Shown here: piece after piece, positions 29,764 through 38,642 of the stretch
Layout of the letters: the number at the start of each line of letters is the position of its first letter
Numbering within the stretch: the first letter of the stretch is position 1
Source of the DNA: Burkholderiales bacterium
Lineage (GTDB): Bacteria > Pseudomonadota > Gammaproteobacteria > Burkholderiales > Burkholderiaceae_C
NCBI GenBank assembly: GCA_947453625.1
Contig: CANGHK010000014.1
Span: 1 to 64,000 of the forward strand
Length of the DNA: 64,000 nucleotides
Direction of reading: 5' to 3'
Translations under genes and position numbers: made by a program
Notes under the pieces: model-generated
Database searches by the model: none
What the model saw: only the letters and a program-made list of their open reading frames with translations
Told to the model about the DNA's origin: nothing

Positions 29764-31128
29764 ATGAGCAAGCCCATGAGCAAAAAAGTCTATATCCGCA
29801 GCTTCGGTTGCCAGATGAACGAGTACGACGCCGGCAAGATGGCCGACGTGATGCGCGCCGCCGAGGGCTACGAGCCCACCAGCGACCCCGAACAGGCCGA
29901 CCTGATCCTGTTCAACACCTGCTCGGTGCGCGAAAAAGCCCAGGAGAAGGTGTTTTCCGACCTCGGCCGCGTCAAGCACCTGAAGGCCAAGGGCGTGCTG
30001 ATCGGTGTCGGCGGCTGCGTCGCCAGCCAGGAAGGCGCGGCCCTGCTCGATCGCGCGCCCTACGTCGACGTGGTGTTCGGCCCGCAGACCTTGCACCGGC
30101 TGCCGCAGTTGCTGGCCAGCAGCCGAACGCTGGGCCGGTCGCAGGTCGACATCAGCTTCCCCGAGATCGAGAAGTTCGACCACCTGCCGCCGGCCAAGGT
30201 CGACGGCGCATCGGCCTTCGTCTCGATCATGGAGGGCTGCAGCAAGTACTGCTCGTACTGCGTCGTGCCCTACACCCGCGGCGAGGAGGTGAGCCGGCCG
30301 TTCGAGGACGTGCTGGTCGAGGTGGCCGGGCTGGCCGACCAGGGCGTCAAGGAAGTGACGCTGCTGGGCCAGAACGTCAACGCCTACCGCGGCAGGATGG
30401 GCGAGTCGGGCGACATCGCCGACTTCGCGCTGTTGCTAGAGTATGTGCACGAGATCCCCGGCCTGGAGCGCATCCGCTACACCACCAGCCACCCGAATGA
30501 ATTCACCCAGCGGCTGATCGACGCCTACGGCGAGTTGCCCAAGCTGGTCAGTCACCTGCACCTGCCGGTGCAGCATGGTTCGGACCGTATCCTGATGGCG
30601 ATGAAGCGCGGCTACACCGCGCTGGAGTTCAAGAGCACGGTGCGCAAGCTGCGCGCGGTGCGGCCTGACCTGAGCCTGTCGTCGGACTTCATCGTCGGCT
30701 TCCCCGGCGAGGCCGAGGACGACCACCAGAAAACCCTCAAGCTGATCGAGGACGTCGGCTTCGACGCCAGCTTCAGCTTCATCTTCAGCCCGCGCCCCGG
30801 CACCCCGGCCGCCAACCTGCAAGACGACACGCCGCAAGCCCTGAAGCTGCAGCGGCTGCAGCAACTGCAGGCCTTGCTGGAAGCCAACGCGCAGCGCATC
30901 AGCGCCAGCCGCGTCGGCACGCTGCAGACCATCCTGGTCGAGGGCCCGAGCCGCAAGAGTGCTGCCGAACTGATGGGCCGCACCGCCTGCAACCGCATCG
31001 TCAACTTCGACGGCGGCCCCTTGTCGGCCCGGTTGGTCGGGCAAATGACGCCCGTGGTCATCACCGAGGCGCTGCCGCACTCGCTGCGCGGCGCGGTGGT
31101 CACGCAGGAACCCGCGATGCTGGCCTGA
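29764..31128 (+). CDS. miaB: tRNA-2-methylthio-N6-dimethylallyladenosine synthase MiaB
   Basis: Radical-SAM methylthiotransferase that adds a methylthio group to i6A37 of tRNAs. The N-terminal domain carries the auxiliary-cluster cysteines (SFGCQMN, NTCSVRE, GGCVA). The radical-SAM motif is C-x3-C-x2-C in [13 protein letters not shown], and a TRAM domain ends the protein. Length is 454 residues from the first ATG; a second ATG at 29776 (MSKKVYIR) is equally possible. A normal housekeeping gene. Confidence 0.95.
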   Translation: MSKPMSKKVYIRSFGCQMNEYDAGKMADVMRAAEGYEPTSDPEQADLILFNTCSVREKAQEKVFSDLGRVKHLKAKGVLIGVGGCVASQEGAALLDRAPYVDVVFGPQTLHRLPQLLASSRTLGRSQVDISFPEIEKFDHLPPAKVDGASAFVSIMEGCSKYCSYCVVPYTRGEEVSRPFEDVLVEVAGLADQGVKEVTLLGQNVNAYRGRMGESGDIADFALLLEYVHEIPGLERIRYTTSHPNEFTQRLIDAYGELPKLVSHLHLPVQHGSDRILMAMKRGYTALEFKSTVRKLRAVRPDLSLSSDFIVGFPGEAEDDHQKTLKLIEDVGFDASFSFIFSPRPGTPAANLQDDTPQALKLQRLQQLQALLEANAQRISASRVGTLQTILVEGPSRKSAAELMGRTACNRIVNFDGGPLSARLVGQMTPVVITEALPHSLRGAVVTQEPAMLA

Positions 31129-31181
31129 ATCCGCGGTTCAGTCGCGGTTCCGCCACAGTTCAACCGCCGGTCAGCAACAGT

Positions 31182-31457
31182 TCAACCACGCACCCAGCCG
31201 CGCCACCACAACACCGCCGTCGCCGCCAGCACCATCGTGGCGTAGGTCGCCATCCGGCCGTCGCGGCCCAGCAGCACCAGGCCGGCCAGCACCACCGCCG
31301 CGCAGGCCGCGCCGGTCCACAGCGCCAGGCCGCGCCACGCGACACGCCGCAAATCATGCCGCCAGAGCAGCTTGGCCAGCGTCGGCGCGATCAGGGCCAG
31401 ACCGAAAGCCGGGCAGAACAGGTTGGCAAGGTGCCAGAAAGCGTCGACAGGACTCAT
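31182..31457 (-). CDS. Hypothetical small membrane protein, divergent from hemA
   Basis: A 91-residue protein with three hydrophobic stretches ([52 protein letters not shown]). I recognise no named family; similar small membrane proteins occur next to hemA in Burkholderiales. The ATG of MSPVDAF is chosen because the longer frame (to 31505) runs into the hemA upstream region with poor coding character. Confidence 0.6.
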   Translation of the reverse strand: MSPVDAFWHLANLFCPAFGLALIAPTLAKLLWRHDLRRVAWRGLALWTGAACAAVVLAGLVLLGRDGRMATYATMVLAATAVLWWRGWVRG

Positions 31458-31560
31458 GGGCTGCGGCGGATTACCGGGGAAGTTGCCGCACTTGATACAC
31501 GTCAAGCAATTGACCCGGCCTAGTGGAAATCAACCGGTACGCCCGGGCGGATGCAAATTC

Positions 31561-31566
31561 TATAAT
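31561..31566 (+). promoter_or_regulatory. Probable -10 box of hemA
   Basis: Consensus TATAAT ends 6 bp before the hemA ATG. No good -35 box is seen 16-18 bp upstream. The position implies a transcription start at or next to the start codon. Confidence 0.45.
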
Positions 31567-31572
31567 CGGTCC

Positions 31573-32874
31573 ATGAGTGTGTTCACCCTGGGTTTGAACC
31601 ACATGACCGCGCCGGTGGACATGCGGGGTCGTTTCGCGTTTCCGCCCGAGCAACTTTCGCCGGCGCTGCGCGGTTTTCGCGAACGTCTGATGCGCGCCCT
31701 GCCCGAGGCCGCGCTGCTGTCAACCTGCAACCGCACCGAGTTGTACGTCGCCACCGAGCCGTCGCAGGTCAACGCCCTGATCAGCCCGGCAATCGACTGG
31801 CTGGCGCAGCAAGGCGGCGTCAGCGGCGACCAACTTCGCCAGCACACCTATGTGCTGGAGCAGCACGACGCCGCTCGCCACGCCTTCCGCGTTGCCTCCG
31901 GGCTCGATTCGATGGTGCTGGGCGAACCCCAGATCCTGGGCCAGATGAAGCAGGCGGTGCGCGAGGCCGATGCCGCAGGCACGCTGGGCACCACCTTGCA
32001 CCAACTTTTCCAACGCTCGTTCTCGGTCGCCAAGGACGTGCGCACCTCGACCGAGATCGGTGCGCATTCGATCAGCATGGCGGCAGCCTCGGTAAGGCTG
32101 GCAGCGCAGCTGTTCGAGGATCTGCGCGACATCAACGTGCTGTTCGTCGGCGCCGGCGAGATGATCGAGCTGGTGGCCACCCACTTCGCGGCGCGCGCGC
32201 CCAAGGGCCTGACCATCGCCAACCGCACGCTCGAGCGCGGCGAGAAGCTGGCCAGCCGCTTCGGCGGCCAGTCGCTGCGCCTGGCCGACCTGCCGCAGCG
32301 ACTGCACGAGTTTGACGCCGTGATCTCCTGCACCGCCAGCACGCTGCCCATCATCGGCCTGGGCGCCGTGCGCAGCGCGCTGAAGGCGCGCCGGCACCGC
32401 CCGATGTTCATGGTCGACCTGGCCGTGCCACGCGACATCGAGCCCGAGGTCGGCAGCCTGTCCGACGTCTACCTCTACACCGTGGACGACTTGTCGGCGG
32501 TGGTGCAGTCGGCCGGCGAGAAGCGGCAGGCCGCGGTGGCGCAGGCCGAGGCCATCATCGATGCCGGCGTGCAGAGCTTCGCCCACTGGCTGGACCAGCG
32601 CGCCACCGTGCCGCTGATCCAGGCCCTGCATGCCCAGGCCGACGACTGGCGCGCCGCCGAGATCGCCCGCGCCCGCAAGCTGCTGGCCAAGGGCGCGGAC
32701 ATCGACAGCGTGCTCGAAGCGCTGTCGCGTGGCCTGACCCAGAAGCTGCTGCACGGCACGCTGGCCGAACTGCACGCCAGCGACGGTGACGCCCGGCGCC
32801 AGATGGCGCAGACCGTGTCGCGGCTATTCCTGCGCCAGGCCCCCCGCAACCCCGCGGCCAACGACGCCAGCTAG
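31573..32874 (+). CDS. hemA: Glutamyl-tRNA reductase
   Basis: First enzyme of C5-pathway tetrapyrrole synthesis, converting glutamyl-tRNA to glutamate-1-semialdehyde. The 433 residues start [19 protein letters not shown], with the catalytic cysteine in STCNRTELY (about residue 50). The NADPH domain motif is [14 protein letters not shown] and the dimerisation helix is at the C-terminus. The start fits the family exactly, although the frame is open further back. No Shine-Dalgarno sequence precedes the ATG and a TATAAT lies 6 bp before it, so the mRNA may be leaderless. prfA and prmC follow. Confidence 0.95.
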   Translation: MSVFTLGLNHMTAPVDMRGRFAFPPEQLSPALRGFRERLMRALPEAALLSTCNRTELYVATEPSQVNALISPAIDWLAQQGGVSGDQLRQHTYVLEQHDAARHAFRVASGLDSMVLGEPQILGQMKQAVREADAAGTLGTTLHQLFQRSFSVAKDVRTSTEIGAHSISMAAASVRLAAQLFEDLRDINVLFVGAGEMIELVATHFAARAPKGLTIANRTLERGEKLASRFGGQSLRLADLPQRLHEFDAVISCTASTLPIIGLGAVRSALKARRHRPMFMVDLAVPRDIEPEVGSLSDVYLYTVDDLSAVVQSAGEKRQAAVAQAEAIIDAGVQSFAHWLDQRATVPLIQALHAQADDWRAAEIARARKLLAKGADIDSVLEALSRGLTQKLLHGTLAELHASDGDARRQMAQTVSRLFLRQAPRNPAANDAS

Positions 32875-32939
32875 CTGGCTTGCACCGGCCTGCGCGCCAG
32901 CGGCCCAGCGCCGCGAGTGCGGGCATCGCCTGAGCGCCG

Positions 32940-34034
32940 ATGAAAGACTCCCTACGCCTGCAACTGCAACGCCTCGCCATGCGGCTGGCCGAGCTCGACG
33001 CCCACCTGGCCGACCCCCGGCTGGGCCAGGACATCAAGCGCTACCGGACCGTGGCCCGCGAGCAGGCCGAGGCAGCCGATCTGGTGCAGCGGCTGCACCG
33101 CTACGAACGGCGCGAGGCCGACTTGGCCGCTGCCAGGGTGATGCTCAGCGAATCCGCCTCCGATCCCGAGATCGCCGAGATGGCGCGCGAAGAGATCGCC
33201 GCCGCGCAGGCCGACCTGGCGCGCGAACTGGCCGAGTTGCAGGCCGCGCTGCTGCCGCGCGACCCGGACGACGCCCGCAACGCCTTCGTCGAGATCCGCG
33301 CCGGCGCCGGCGGCGACGAGTCGGCGCTGTTCGCCGGCGACCTGCTGCGCATGTACCTGCGTTTCTTCGAGCGCTGCGGCTGGCGCACCGAGGTGCTGAG
33401 CGAATCGGCGTCCGACCTGGGCGGCTACAAGGAGGTGGTGCTGCGGGTCGAGGGACGGGAGGTCTATGGCGCGCTCAAGTTCGAGTCCGGCGGCCACCGC
33501 GTGCAGCGCGTGCCCGCCACCGAGTCGCAAGGCCGAATCCACACCAGCGCGGCCACCGTGGTGGTGATGCCCGAGCCGGACGAGGCCACCGAGATCACGC
33601 TCAACCCGGCCGACCTGCGCATCGACACCTTCCGCGCCAGCGGAGCCGGCGGCCAGCATATCAACAAGACCGATTCGGCGATCCGCATCACCCACCTGCC
33701 CACCGGTCTGGTGGCCGAGTGCCAGGACGACCGCTCGCAGCACCGCAACAAGGCCAAGGCGATGGCCGTGCTGCAGGCCAGGCTGCGCGACAAGGAGCGG
33801 GCCCAGCGCGACGCCACCGAGGCCGCGACCCGCAAGAGCCTGGTCGGCAGCGGCGACCGGTCCGACCGCATCCGCACCTACAACTTCCCGCAGGGCCGCT
33901 TCACCGACCACCGCATCAACCTGACGCTCTACAAGCTCGGGGCGATCATGGAAGGCGACCTGGGCGACGTGGTGCAGGCGATGCAGGCGGCGCAAGCGCA
34001 GGACCAGCTCGCGGCACTCGAAGGCGCTACGTGA
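32940..34034 (+). CDS. prfA: Peptide chain release factor 1
   Basis: Recognises UAA and UAG stop codons. The catalytic GGQ is in [11 protein letters not shown], and the codon-recognition loop carries the P-A-T motif in [10 protein letters not shown]. The 364 residues match the family. It is followed by its own methyltransferase gene prmC with a GTGA overlap, so the factor and the enzyme that methylates its GGQ glutamine are translationally coupled. Confidence 0.96.
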   Translation: MKDSLRLQLQRLAMRLAELDAHLADPRLGQDIKRYRTVAREQAEAADLVQRLHRYERREADLAAARVMLSESASDPEIAEMAREEIAAAQADLARELAELQAALLPRDPDDARNAFVEIRAGAGGDESALFAGDLLRMYLRFFERCGWRTEVLSESASDLGGYKEVVLRVEGREVYGALKFESGGHRVQRVPATESQGRIHTSAATVVVMPEPDEATEITLNPADLRIDTFRASGAGGQHINKTDSAIRITHLPTGLVAECQDDRSQHRNKAKAMAVLQARLRDKERAQRDATEAATRKSLVGSGDRSDRIRTYNFPQGRFTDHRINLTLYKLGAIMEGDLGDVVQAMQAAQAQDQLAALEGAT

Positions 34035-34879
34035 GTCCGGACGCGCCGCCGACCGTCGCCCAGGCGCTGGACCAGGCGCGCCGGCTCGGGCTGGACCGGC
34101 TCGATGCGCAGTGGCTGCTGGGCCACCTGCTGCAGCGTCCGCGCACCTGGCTGATCGCCCATGACGACGACAGGCTGGCCGCGCCCGCGGCGCAGGCCTT
34201 CGCGGCTGACTGTGCGCGACTTGCGGCGGGAGAACCGCTGGCCTATCTGGTGGGCGAACGTGAATTCCACGGCCTGACGCTGAAGGTCAACCCCGATGTG
34301 CTGGTGCCGCGTCCCGACACCGAAACCCTGGTCGACTGGGCGCTGGACCTGCTGCCCACGCTGGACCTGGACCGGCCGCGGGTGCTGGACCTGGGCACCG
34401 GCAGCGGCGCGATCGCCCTGGCCGTGGCCCACCGCTGCCCGGGGGCTGCCGTCACCGCCACCGACCTCAGCCGCGCCGCGCTGACAGTGGCCCAGGCCAA
34501 TGCCGCGCGACTGTCCCTGGCCCTGGAATGGGCCGAGGGGACCTGGTGGCAGGCGCTGGCGCCGGATGCGCAATTCGACCTGGTGCTGTCCAACCCGCCC
34601 TACATCGCCGGCGACGATCCACACCTGCCTGCCTTGCGCCATGAGCCGCTGCTGGCGCTGACGCCGGGCGGCGACGGCCTGGGCGCGCTGCGCGAGATCA
34701 TCCACGGCGCGCCGGCCCATCTGGCCGCCGGTGGCTGGCTGCTGCTGGAGCATGGCTGGGATCAGCAGCCCGCCGTGAGCGCCGAATTGCAGCGAGCCGG
34801 CTTCGGCCAACTGGCCACGCGCCGCGACATCGAGGGCCGGCCACGCTGCACCGGCGGGCAGCACCCCGGCCTCGCTTGA
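34031..34879 (+). CDS. prmC: Peptide chain release factor N5-glutamine methyltransferase
   Basis: SAM-dependent methylation of the glutamine in the GGQ motif of release factors. The SAM site is [14 protein letters not shown] and the catalytic NPPY reads SNPPYIA. The N-terminal helical domain precedes these. The GTG at 34031 overlaps the prfA stop and gives 282 residues, the normal length. hemA-prfA-prmC is a standard proteobacterial cluster. Confidence 0.94.
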   Translation: MSPDAPPTVAQALDQARRLGLDRLDAQWLLGHLLQRPRTWLIAHDDDRLAAPAAQAFAADCARLAAGEPLAYLVGEREFHGLTLKVNPDVLVPRPDTETLVDWALDLLPTLDLDRPRVLDLGTGSGAIALAVAHRCPGAAVTATDLSRAALTVAQANAARLSLALEWAEGTWWQALAPDAQFDLVLSNPPYIAGDDPHLPALRHEPLLALTPGGDGLGALREIIHGAPAHLAAGGWLLLEHGWDQQPAVSAELQRAGFGQLATRRDIEGRPRCTGGQHPGLA

Positions 34880-35020
34880 CCCAGCGCAGCCCGTCAGTCA
34901 AGCCTTGTTCAGGCGACGATTCGTCACGCAATTCGCGGTTCACAAGGCGGCCCAGGCGGCGTACGATGGCTTGACAGTCAATCGCCCGAACGCTGCAATA
35001 CATCGAGGGGAATAAGCGAT

Positions 35021-35557
35021 ATGCGCAAGACTCGTTGGGGAATGATCTGTGTGCTGAGCTTGCTGACATCGGCCGTATCGGCGCAAGACCGGGGCCTGCT
35101 GGCACCGGTCAACGGCTTGGGCGGTGCGTTCTGGCAGGCGCGCTTCGAGCGCGACCTCGGTTCACCGACAAGCGCACCCGGGGCGATGACCCTGCCGCTG
35201 CCCACCGCGGGCACGCAGACCTTGCGGCTGCTGGGCGACTACCAGTTCAGCACCTTGCGGCTGGGCGACACCGGAGGTCTGCGCCTGACCGGTGGCGTGT
35301 TGATCAACCTGCGTGCGATATCCAGCGCCAGCGGTAGCCTGATCGGGTCAGACAACGCCAACGCGCTGCCCTATGCCGGCGTTGGCTACGCCAGCCAGCG
35401 CGGCGAATGGGGCTTCAGCGCAGATCTCGGGCTGGCCGCCCAAGGCTTGTCCTCGGTGCGCCTGGACCGGTTGCTCAGCGGCGGCAGCGCGCTGGGCACC
35501 GACGGCGCGATCCGGCTGCAACCGGTCGTCCGGCTCGGCATGAGTTTGGCGTTCTGA
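35021..35557 (+). CDS. Exported, probably outer-membrane beta-barrel protein of unknown function
   Basis: A 178-residue protein with a signal peptide (MICVLSLLTSAVSAQ). The rest alternates polar and hydrophobic residues (LRLLGDYQFSTLRLG, YAGVGYASQRGEWGFSADLG) and ends in phenylalanine (RLGMSLAF), the hallmark of BAM-assembled barrels. I cannot name the family. It stands alone between prmC and grxD; a GAGG lies about 10 bp before the ATG. Confidence 0.65.
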   Translation: MRKTRWGMICVLSLLTSAVSAQDRGLLAPVNGLGGAFWQARFERDLGSPTSAPGAMTLPLPTAGTQTLRLLGDYQFSTLRLGDTGGLRLTGGVLINLRAISSASGSLIGSDNANALPYAGVGYASQRGEWGFSADLGLAAQGLSSVRLDRLLSGGSALGTDGAIRLQPVVRLGMSLAF

Positions 35558-35665
35558 CCCGGGCTGATCGGCGCGAACAACCGGTGCGCGCAGAGGGCAT
35601 CCCGCCGCACGAGGTGGATTGCCGTATAAAGTACGGCTGCCATAAACCAACGCTGGATCAGAGAC

Positions 35666-35977
35666 ATGAGTGACGTGCAAGAACGTATCGACAGCATCGT
35701 GAAGGGCGGCCGTGTCGTGCTGTTCATGAAGGGCACCGCGCAATTCCCGCAGTGCGGCTTCTCGGGCCGGGCCATCCAGGTGCTCAAGGCCTGTGGCGTG
35801 ACCGAGATCAACACCGTCAACGTGCTCGAGGACGCCGACATCCGCCAGGGCATCAAGGACTACGCCAACTGGCCGACGATTCCCCAGCTCTATGTGGCTG
35901 GCGAGTTCGTCGGCGGCTCGGACATCATGATGGAGATGTACCAGTCGGGCGAGTTGCAGCAACTGCTGTCGCAGTGA
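35666..35977 (+). CDS. grxD: Monothiol glutaredoxin, Grx4 family
   Basis: A 103-residue CGFS-type glutaredoxin that carries and delivers [2Fe2S] clusters. The active site is QCGFSGRA (about residues 30-37), preceded by LFMKGTAQFP and followed by NWPTIPQLYV and EFVGGSDIMMEM, all glutathione-binding segments. It overlaps ubiX by GTGA, suggesting coupled translation. Confidence 0.95.
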   Translation: MSDVQERIDSIVKGGRVVLFMKGTAQFPQCGFSGRAIQVLKACGVTEINTVNVLEDADIRQGIKDYANWPTIPQLYVAGEFVGGSDIMMEMYQSGELQQLLSQ

Positions 35978-36552
35978 GTTCACCCGGCCCGCGCCGTCTG
36001 GTCGTCGGCATCACCGGCGCCAGTGGCGCGGTCTATGGCGTGCGCCTGCTCGAGCGTGCCCGCGCCTACGGCCTGGAAACCCACCTGATCGTCACGCCTT
36101 CGGGGGTGATCAACGCCCACCATGAACTGGGGTTGGACCGGGCCGCGCTCGACGAACTGGCCGACCGTGCCTACGCGCCGGGCGACATCGGGGCCTGCGT
36201 GGCGAGCGGCAGTTTCGACACCGGGGCGATGGTCGTCGCGCCCTGCACGATGAAGACGCTGGCGGCGATCGCCCATGGGTTTTCGGACAACCTGCTGACG
36301 CGCGCGGCCGACGTCACGCTCAAGGAGCGCCGCCGTCTGCTGCTGATGGTACGCGAGACGCCGTTCAACTTGGCCCACCTGCGCAACATGACGGCCGTCA
36401 CCGAGATGGGCGGCATCATCTTCCCGCCATTGCCGGCTTTCTACCACCGGCCAACCAGCATCGCCGAGTTGGTGGACGACACGGTCGAGCGGGTGCTGCA
36501 GTTGCTGGGGGCGCGGGACGCGCAACCCAAGGCCTGGGGCGGGCTGCGTTAG
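35974..36552 (+). CDS. ubiX: Flavin prenyltransferase UbiX
   Basis: Makes the prenylated FMN cofactor of the decarboxylase UbiD used in ubiquinone synthesis. The FMN-binding start is VVGITGASGAVYGVRLLE, followed by the conserved SGSFDTGAMVVAPCTMKTLA and RRRLLLMVRETP blocks. The GTG start overlaps the grxD stop and gives 192 residues, as expected. Confidence 0.95.
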   Translation: MSSPGPRRLVVGITGASGAVYGVRLLERARAYGLETHLIVTPSGVINAHHELGLDRAALDELADRAYAPGDIGACVASGSFDTGAMVVAPCTMKTLAAIAHGFSDNLLTRAADVTLKERRRLLLMVRETPFNLAHLRNMTAVTEMGGIIFPPLPAFYHRPTSIAELVDDTVERVLQLLGARDAQPKAWGGLR

Positions 36553-36660
36553 TCGCGGGGGGAAATTGACCGCATTTACTTTCCAGTGAGGCGACAGAAT
36601 AAATTCATCGCCAAAACAGCACTATTGACAGCCGAAGCTGCAACGCACCGATTCCAAAAG

Positions 36661-36858
36661 TCACTTCTTGGCAGCTTCATTGGCGTCGTTGACCGCTTCC
36701 TTCATATCACCAACGGCCTTCTGGATCTTCCCTTTAGCCTGGTTCTTCAGCCCCTTGACCTGTTGTCTAGTGCTGCCGGCCAGTTTGCCGGCTTCTTCCT
36801 GGATCTTGCCACCGATGTCTTTCAGGGCACCCTTGACTTGGTCCTTGTTGATGCTCAT
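36661..36858 (-). CDS. CsbD family stress protein
   Basis: A 65-residue, highly charged, helical protein of the CsbD family, proteins induced by general stress with unknown mechanism. The pattern INKDQVKGALKDIGGKIQEE is diagnostic. AAGGGA precedes the ATG. It lies in an AT-richer islet with a BON lipoprotein and a DUF3309 protein on the same strand, a frequent grouping of stress genes in Burkholderiales. Confidence 0.88.
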   Translation of the reverse strand: MSINKDQVKGALKDIGGKIQEEAGKLAGSTRQQVKGLKNQAKGKIQKAVGDMKEAVNDANEAAKK

Positions 36859-36969
36859 GGCCCATCCCTTCTGTATTGACGGTCTAGATTTACCAGAATC
36901 ATTGGTTACTTGCCTGTGACGATCAGAATCCGTGTGTGGTGCTGACCGCTCCACAAGGGAAGCTAGTTT

Positions 36970-37281
36970 CTACTTCAGCCTCATGTCGTTCTTGACCGAC
37001 TTGACACCGGAAACATTTCTGGCGAGCTCGGCTGCTTTGGTGATCTCTGCCTGCGAGCCCACAAAGCCACTCAACTGCACCACGCCCTTGAAGGTTTCGA
37101 CATTGATTTCGGCAGACTTTAACGATGGTTCGCTGAGTACAGCCGTCTTGACCTTCGAGGTGATGACGGTGTCGTCAATGTATTCGCCAGTTCCCTCCTG
37201 CTTGGATGTGGAGGCACAGCCTACAACCGAAGCCAACATCATGAAAAAAAATATTTTTGAAAGTTTTCCGAATATCGCCAT
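36970..37281 (-). CDS. BON-domain lipoprotein (OsmY-like)
   Basis: A 103-residue protein with a lipoprotein signal (MMLASVVGCAST, lipid-attachment cysteine in the lipobox) and one BON domain (DDTVITSKVKTAVLSEP, then VVQLSGFVGSQAEI and ARNVSGVKSVKNDM). BON domains bind membranes or other proteins, and OsmY-type members are osmotically induced. I prefer the ATG at 37281, whose distance from GGAGAA is better than that of the ATG at 37287. The codon use is AT-richer than elsewhere. Confidence 0.88.
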   Translation of the reverse strand: MAIFGKLSKIFFFMMLASVVGCASTSKQEGTGEYIDDTVITSKVKTAVLSEPSLKSAEINVETFKGVVQLSGFVGSQAEITKAAELARNVSGVKSVKNDMRLK

Positions 37282-37365
37282 GATCATTTCTCCGGGTAAG
37301 TGAAAAGACCCCCTAAATTACGCGGCGGTCAAGCTACCGACAAGCCAGTGACCAGAGTCGTTGCG

Positions 37366-37524
37366 CTACAACCTGCCCATCAAAAGAAAAACAAGCAGCA
37401 CCACCAAAATTACGCCAAGCAGGCCGCTGGGGCCATAGCCCCAGCCTCTGCTGTGCGGCCAAGTCGGAAAGACACCGAGCAGCAGCAGCACGATAACGAT
37501 CAGGAGGATAGTCCCTAAGCTCAT
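37366..37524 (-). CDS. DUF3309 family small membrane protein
   Basis: A 52-residue two-helix protein. The pattern MSLGTILLIVIVLLLLG, then PTWPHSRGWGYGPSG and a second hydrophobic helix, is that of DUF3309, which is of unknown function and often sits beside stress genes. The ATG at 37524 follows the family N-terminus; an ATG at 37554 would add ten residues. Confidence 0.85.
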   Translation of the reverse strand: MSLGTILLIVIVLLLLGVFPTWPHSRGWGYGPSGLLGVILVVLLVFLLMGRL

Positions 37525-37851
37525 TTCACGCACTCCTGCCGACTGTCGTTTCATCGATGTGCAGATGTCGGGTGGAGATCATCCCACGCCATGAACGCCG
37601 ACAACTCCAAGACACAGTTCGAAATTTACGCCTGGGAAGGACTGGCTCGATTGCGCCAACTCAATCCCGATCGCCGTTCCGTTACCGTGAAAGGCACTGA
37701 CCACTCGCGCATCACTGGGCTTCCTGCCGTATTGCGGGAAATGAATAGCCGCTGCGCTCGCCCCCTCGAATTCAGCGACGCATCAGGAACTGGCAGCAGT
37801 CGCAGCCATAGGTTGAATGATTGAGGTGACAACCCACTTGACGCCATCGCA
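37525..37851 (+). other. Gene-poor stretch with one doubtful 77-codon frame
   Basis: A 327-bp stretch without a recognisable gene. A frame at 37591-37824 (77 codons, MNADNSKTQFEIYAWEGLA...) is open but shows no domain, no clear ribosome site and a low-complexity end (SGTGSSRSHR). It lies between the DUF3309 gene and an IS4 remnant and could be scrambled DNA left by the element or a small species-specific gene. Confidence 0.3.
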
Positions 37852-38042
37852 TTACACACAAGTCCCCAGATCTCTGGCGAACCTGAAGCCCTGGACGAAG
37901 AGGACTGTCTCACGCAGACCCAGCCAGAGGGTCTTGGCGCCAAGTTCGCCGTCGCGCTTGCGCGCGAGGAAGCTGCTGAGCTGAGCTACGGACGCCTGCT
38001 GGCCCTGCCGGGAGATCAACTGACCCAGCGCGGGCGGTTCAC
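37852..38042 (-). pseudogene. C-terminal remnant of an IS4-family transposase
   Basis: The last 50-60 residues of this frame read like the end of an IS4-type DDE transposase: PPALGQL near the start, then the diagnostic FLARKRDGELGAKTLWLGLR and a helix VQGFRFARDLGTCV to the stop at 37852. No upstream transposase sequence, catalytic residues or second end are present; upstream DNA is the slt gene in another frame. Only the 3' end of the element survives, and it overlaps the last codons of slt. The upper boundary (about 38030-38042) is approximate. Confidence 0.65.
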
Positions 38043-38624
38043 CATCACAGCGTTCGGATATTCGGGCCGGCCCCGGCTGCCGTTGTAGCGGCCCAAGGCC
38101 AGGAACAGATCCCCACCCTCGAGGTCGAGGTAGTGGCGCAGGATCACGCAGCCGAAGCGCAGGTTGGTCTGCATGTGGAACAGCCGCGCCGGATCGCCGT
38201 CGCCGATCTGGCGGGCCCAGAACGGCATCACCTGCATATAGCCCCGCGCACCGGCCGAACTGATCGCGTACTTGCGAAAGCCGCTCTCGACCTGGATCAG
38301 CGCCAGCACCAGCGCCGGCTCCAGCCCGGCGCGCTTGCTCTCGTACCACAGGGTTTCGAGGAACTCGATGCGGGTGACGGCTTCGCTCTTGACGCGCTTG
38401 AGGCGGTCGCTCATCGCGCCCAGCCAGCGCAGGAAGTCCAGCCGGTCATCCAGGCGCGCGAACGCCGGCTTGGGCGGCGCAGCACTGGCGATCGCCGCCG
38501 ACAGCGCCGACCGGACTGAGTCGGCCAGCGCCTCCTCGGCCTGCCCGCCGGCCCGCGTCCCGGCAGGCGCCAGCAGCGCGCCGGCCGCGCCGGCCAGCAG
38601 CAGGCGCCGCCGGTCCAGGCTCAT
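38016..38624 (-). CDS. Lytic murein transglycosylase (SLT family), 3' end replaced by IS sequence
   Basis: A 202-residue periplasmic enzyme that cleaves peptidoglycan glycan strands. A Tat-type signal (DRRRLLLAGAAGALL) comes first; the SLT domain has its catalytic glutamate in QVESGFRKYAISSAGA and the usual GYMQVMPFW and GRYNGSRGRPEYPNAV segments. After PNAV the protein ends in MVNRPRWVS, whose DNA matches the transposase remnant in another frame, so the native last residues have been exchanged. The catalytic domain itself looks complete, so the enzyme may still work. It lies 18 bp after proS. Confidence 0.85.
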   Translation of the reverse strand: MSLDRRRLLLAGAAGALLAPAGTRAGGQAEEALADSVRSALSAAIASAAPPKPAFARLDDRLDFLRWLGAMSDRLKRVKSEAVTRIEFLETLWYESKRAGLEPALVLALIQVESGFRKYAISSAGARGYMQVMPFWARQIGDGDPARLFHMQTNLRFGCVILRHYLDLEGGDLFLALGRYNGSRGRPEYPNAVMVNRPRWVS

Positions 38625-38642
38625 GCAGGCCTCATGCCCGCA

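Noticed and set aside
37626..37943. A 105-codon minus-strand frame between the stress islet and slt.
   Set aside because: No recognisable domain, and it overlaps both the doubtful plus-strand frame and the transposase stub.
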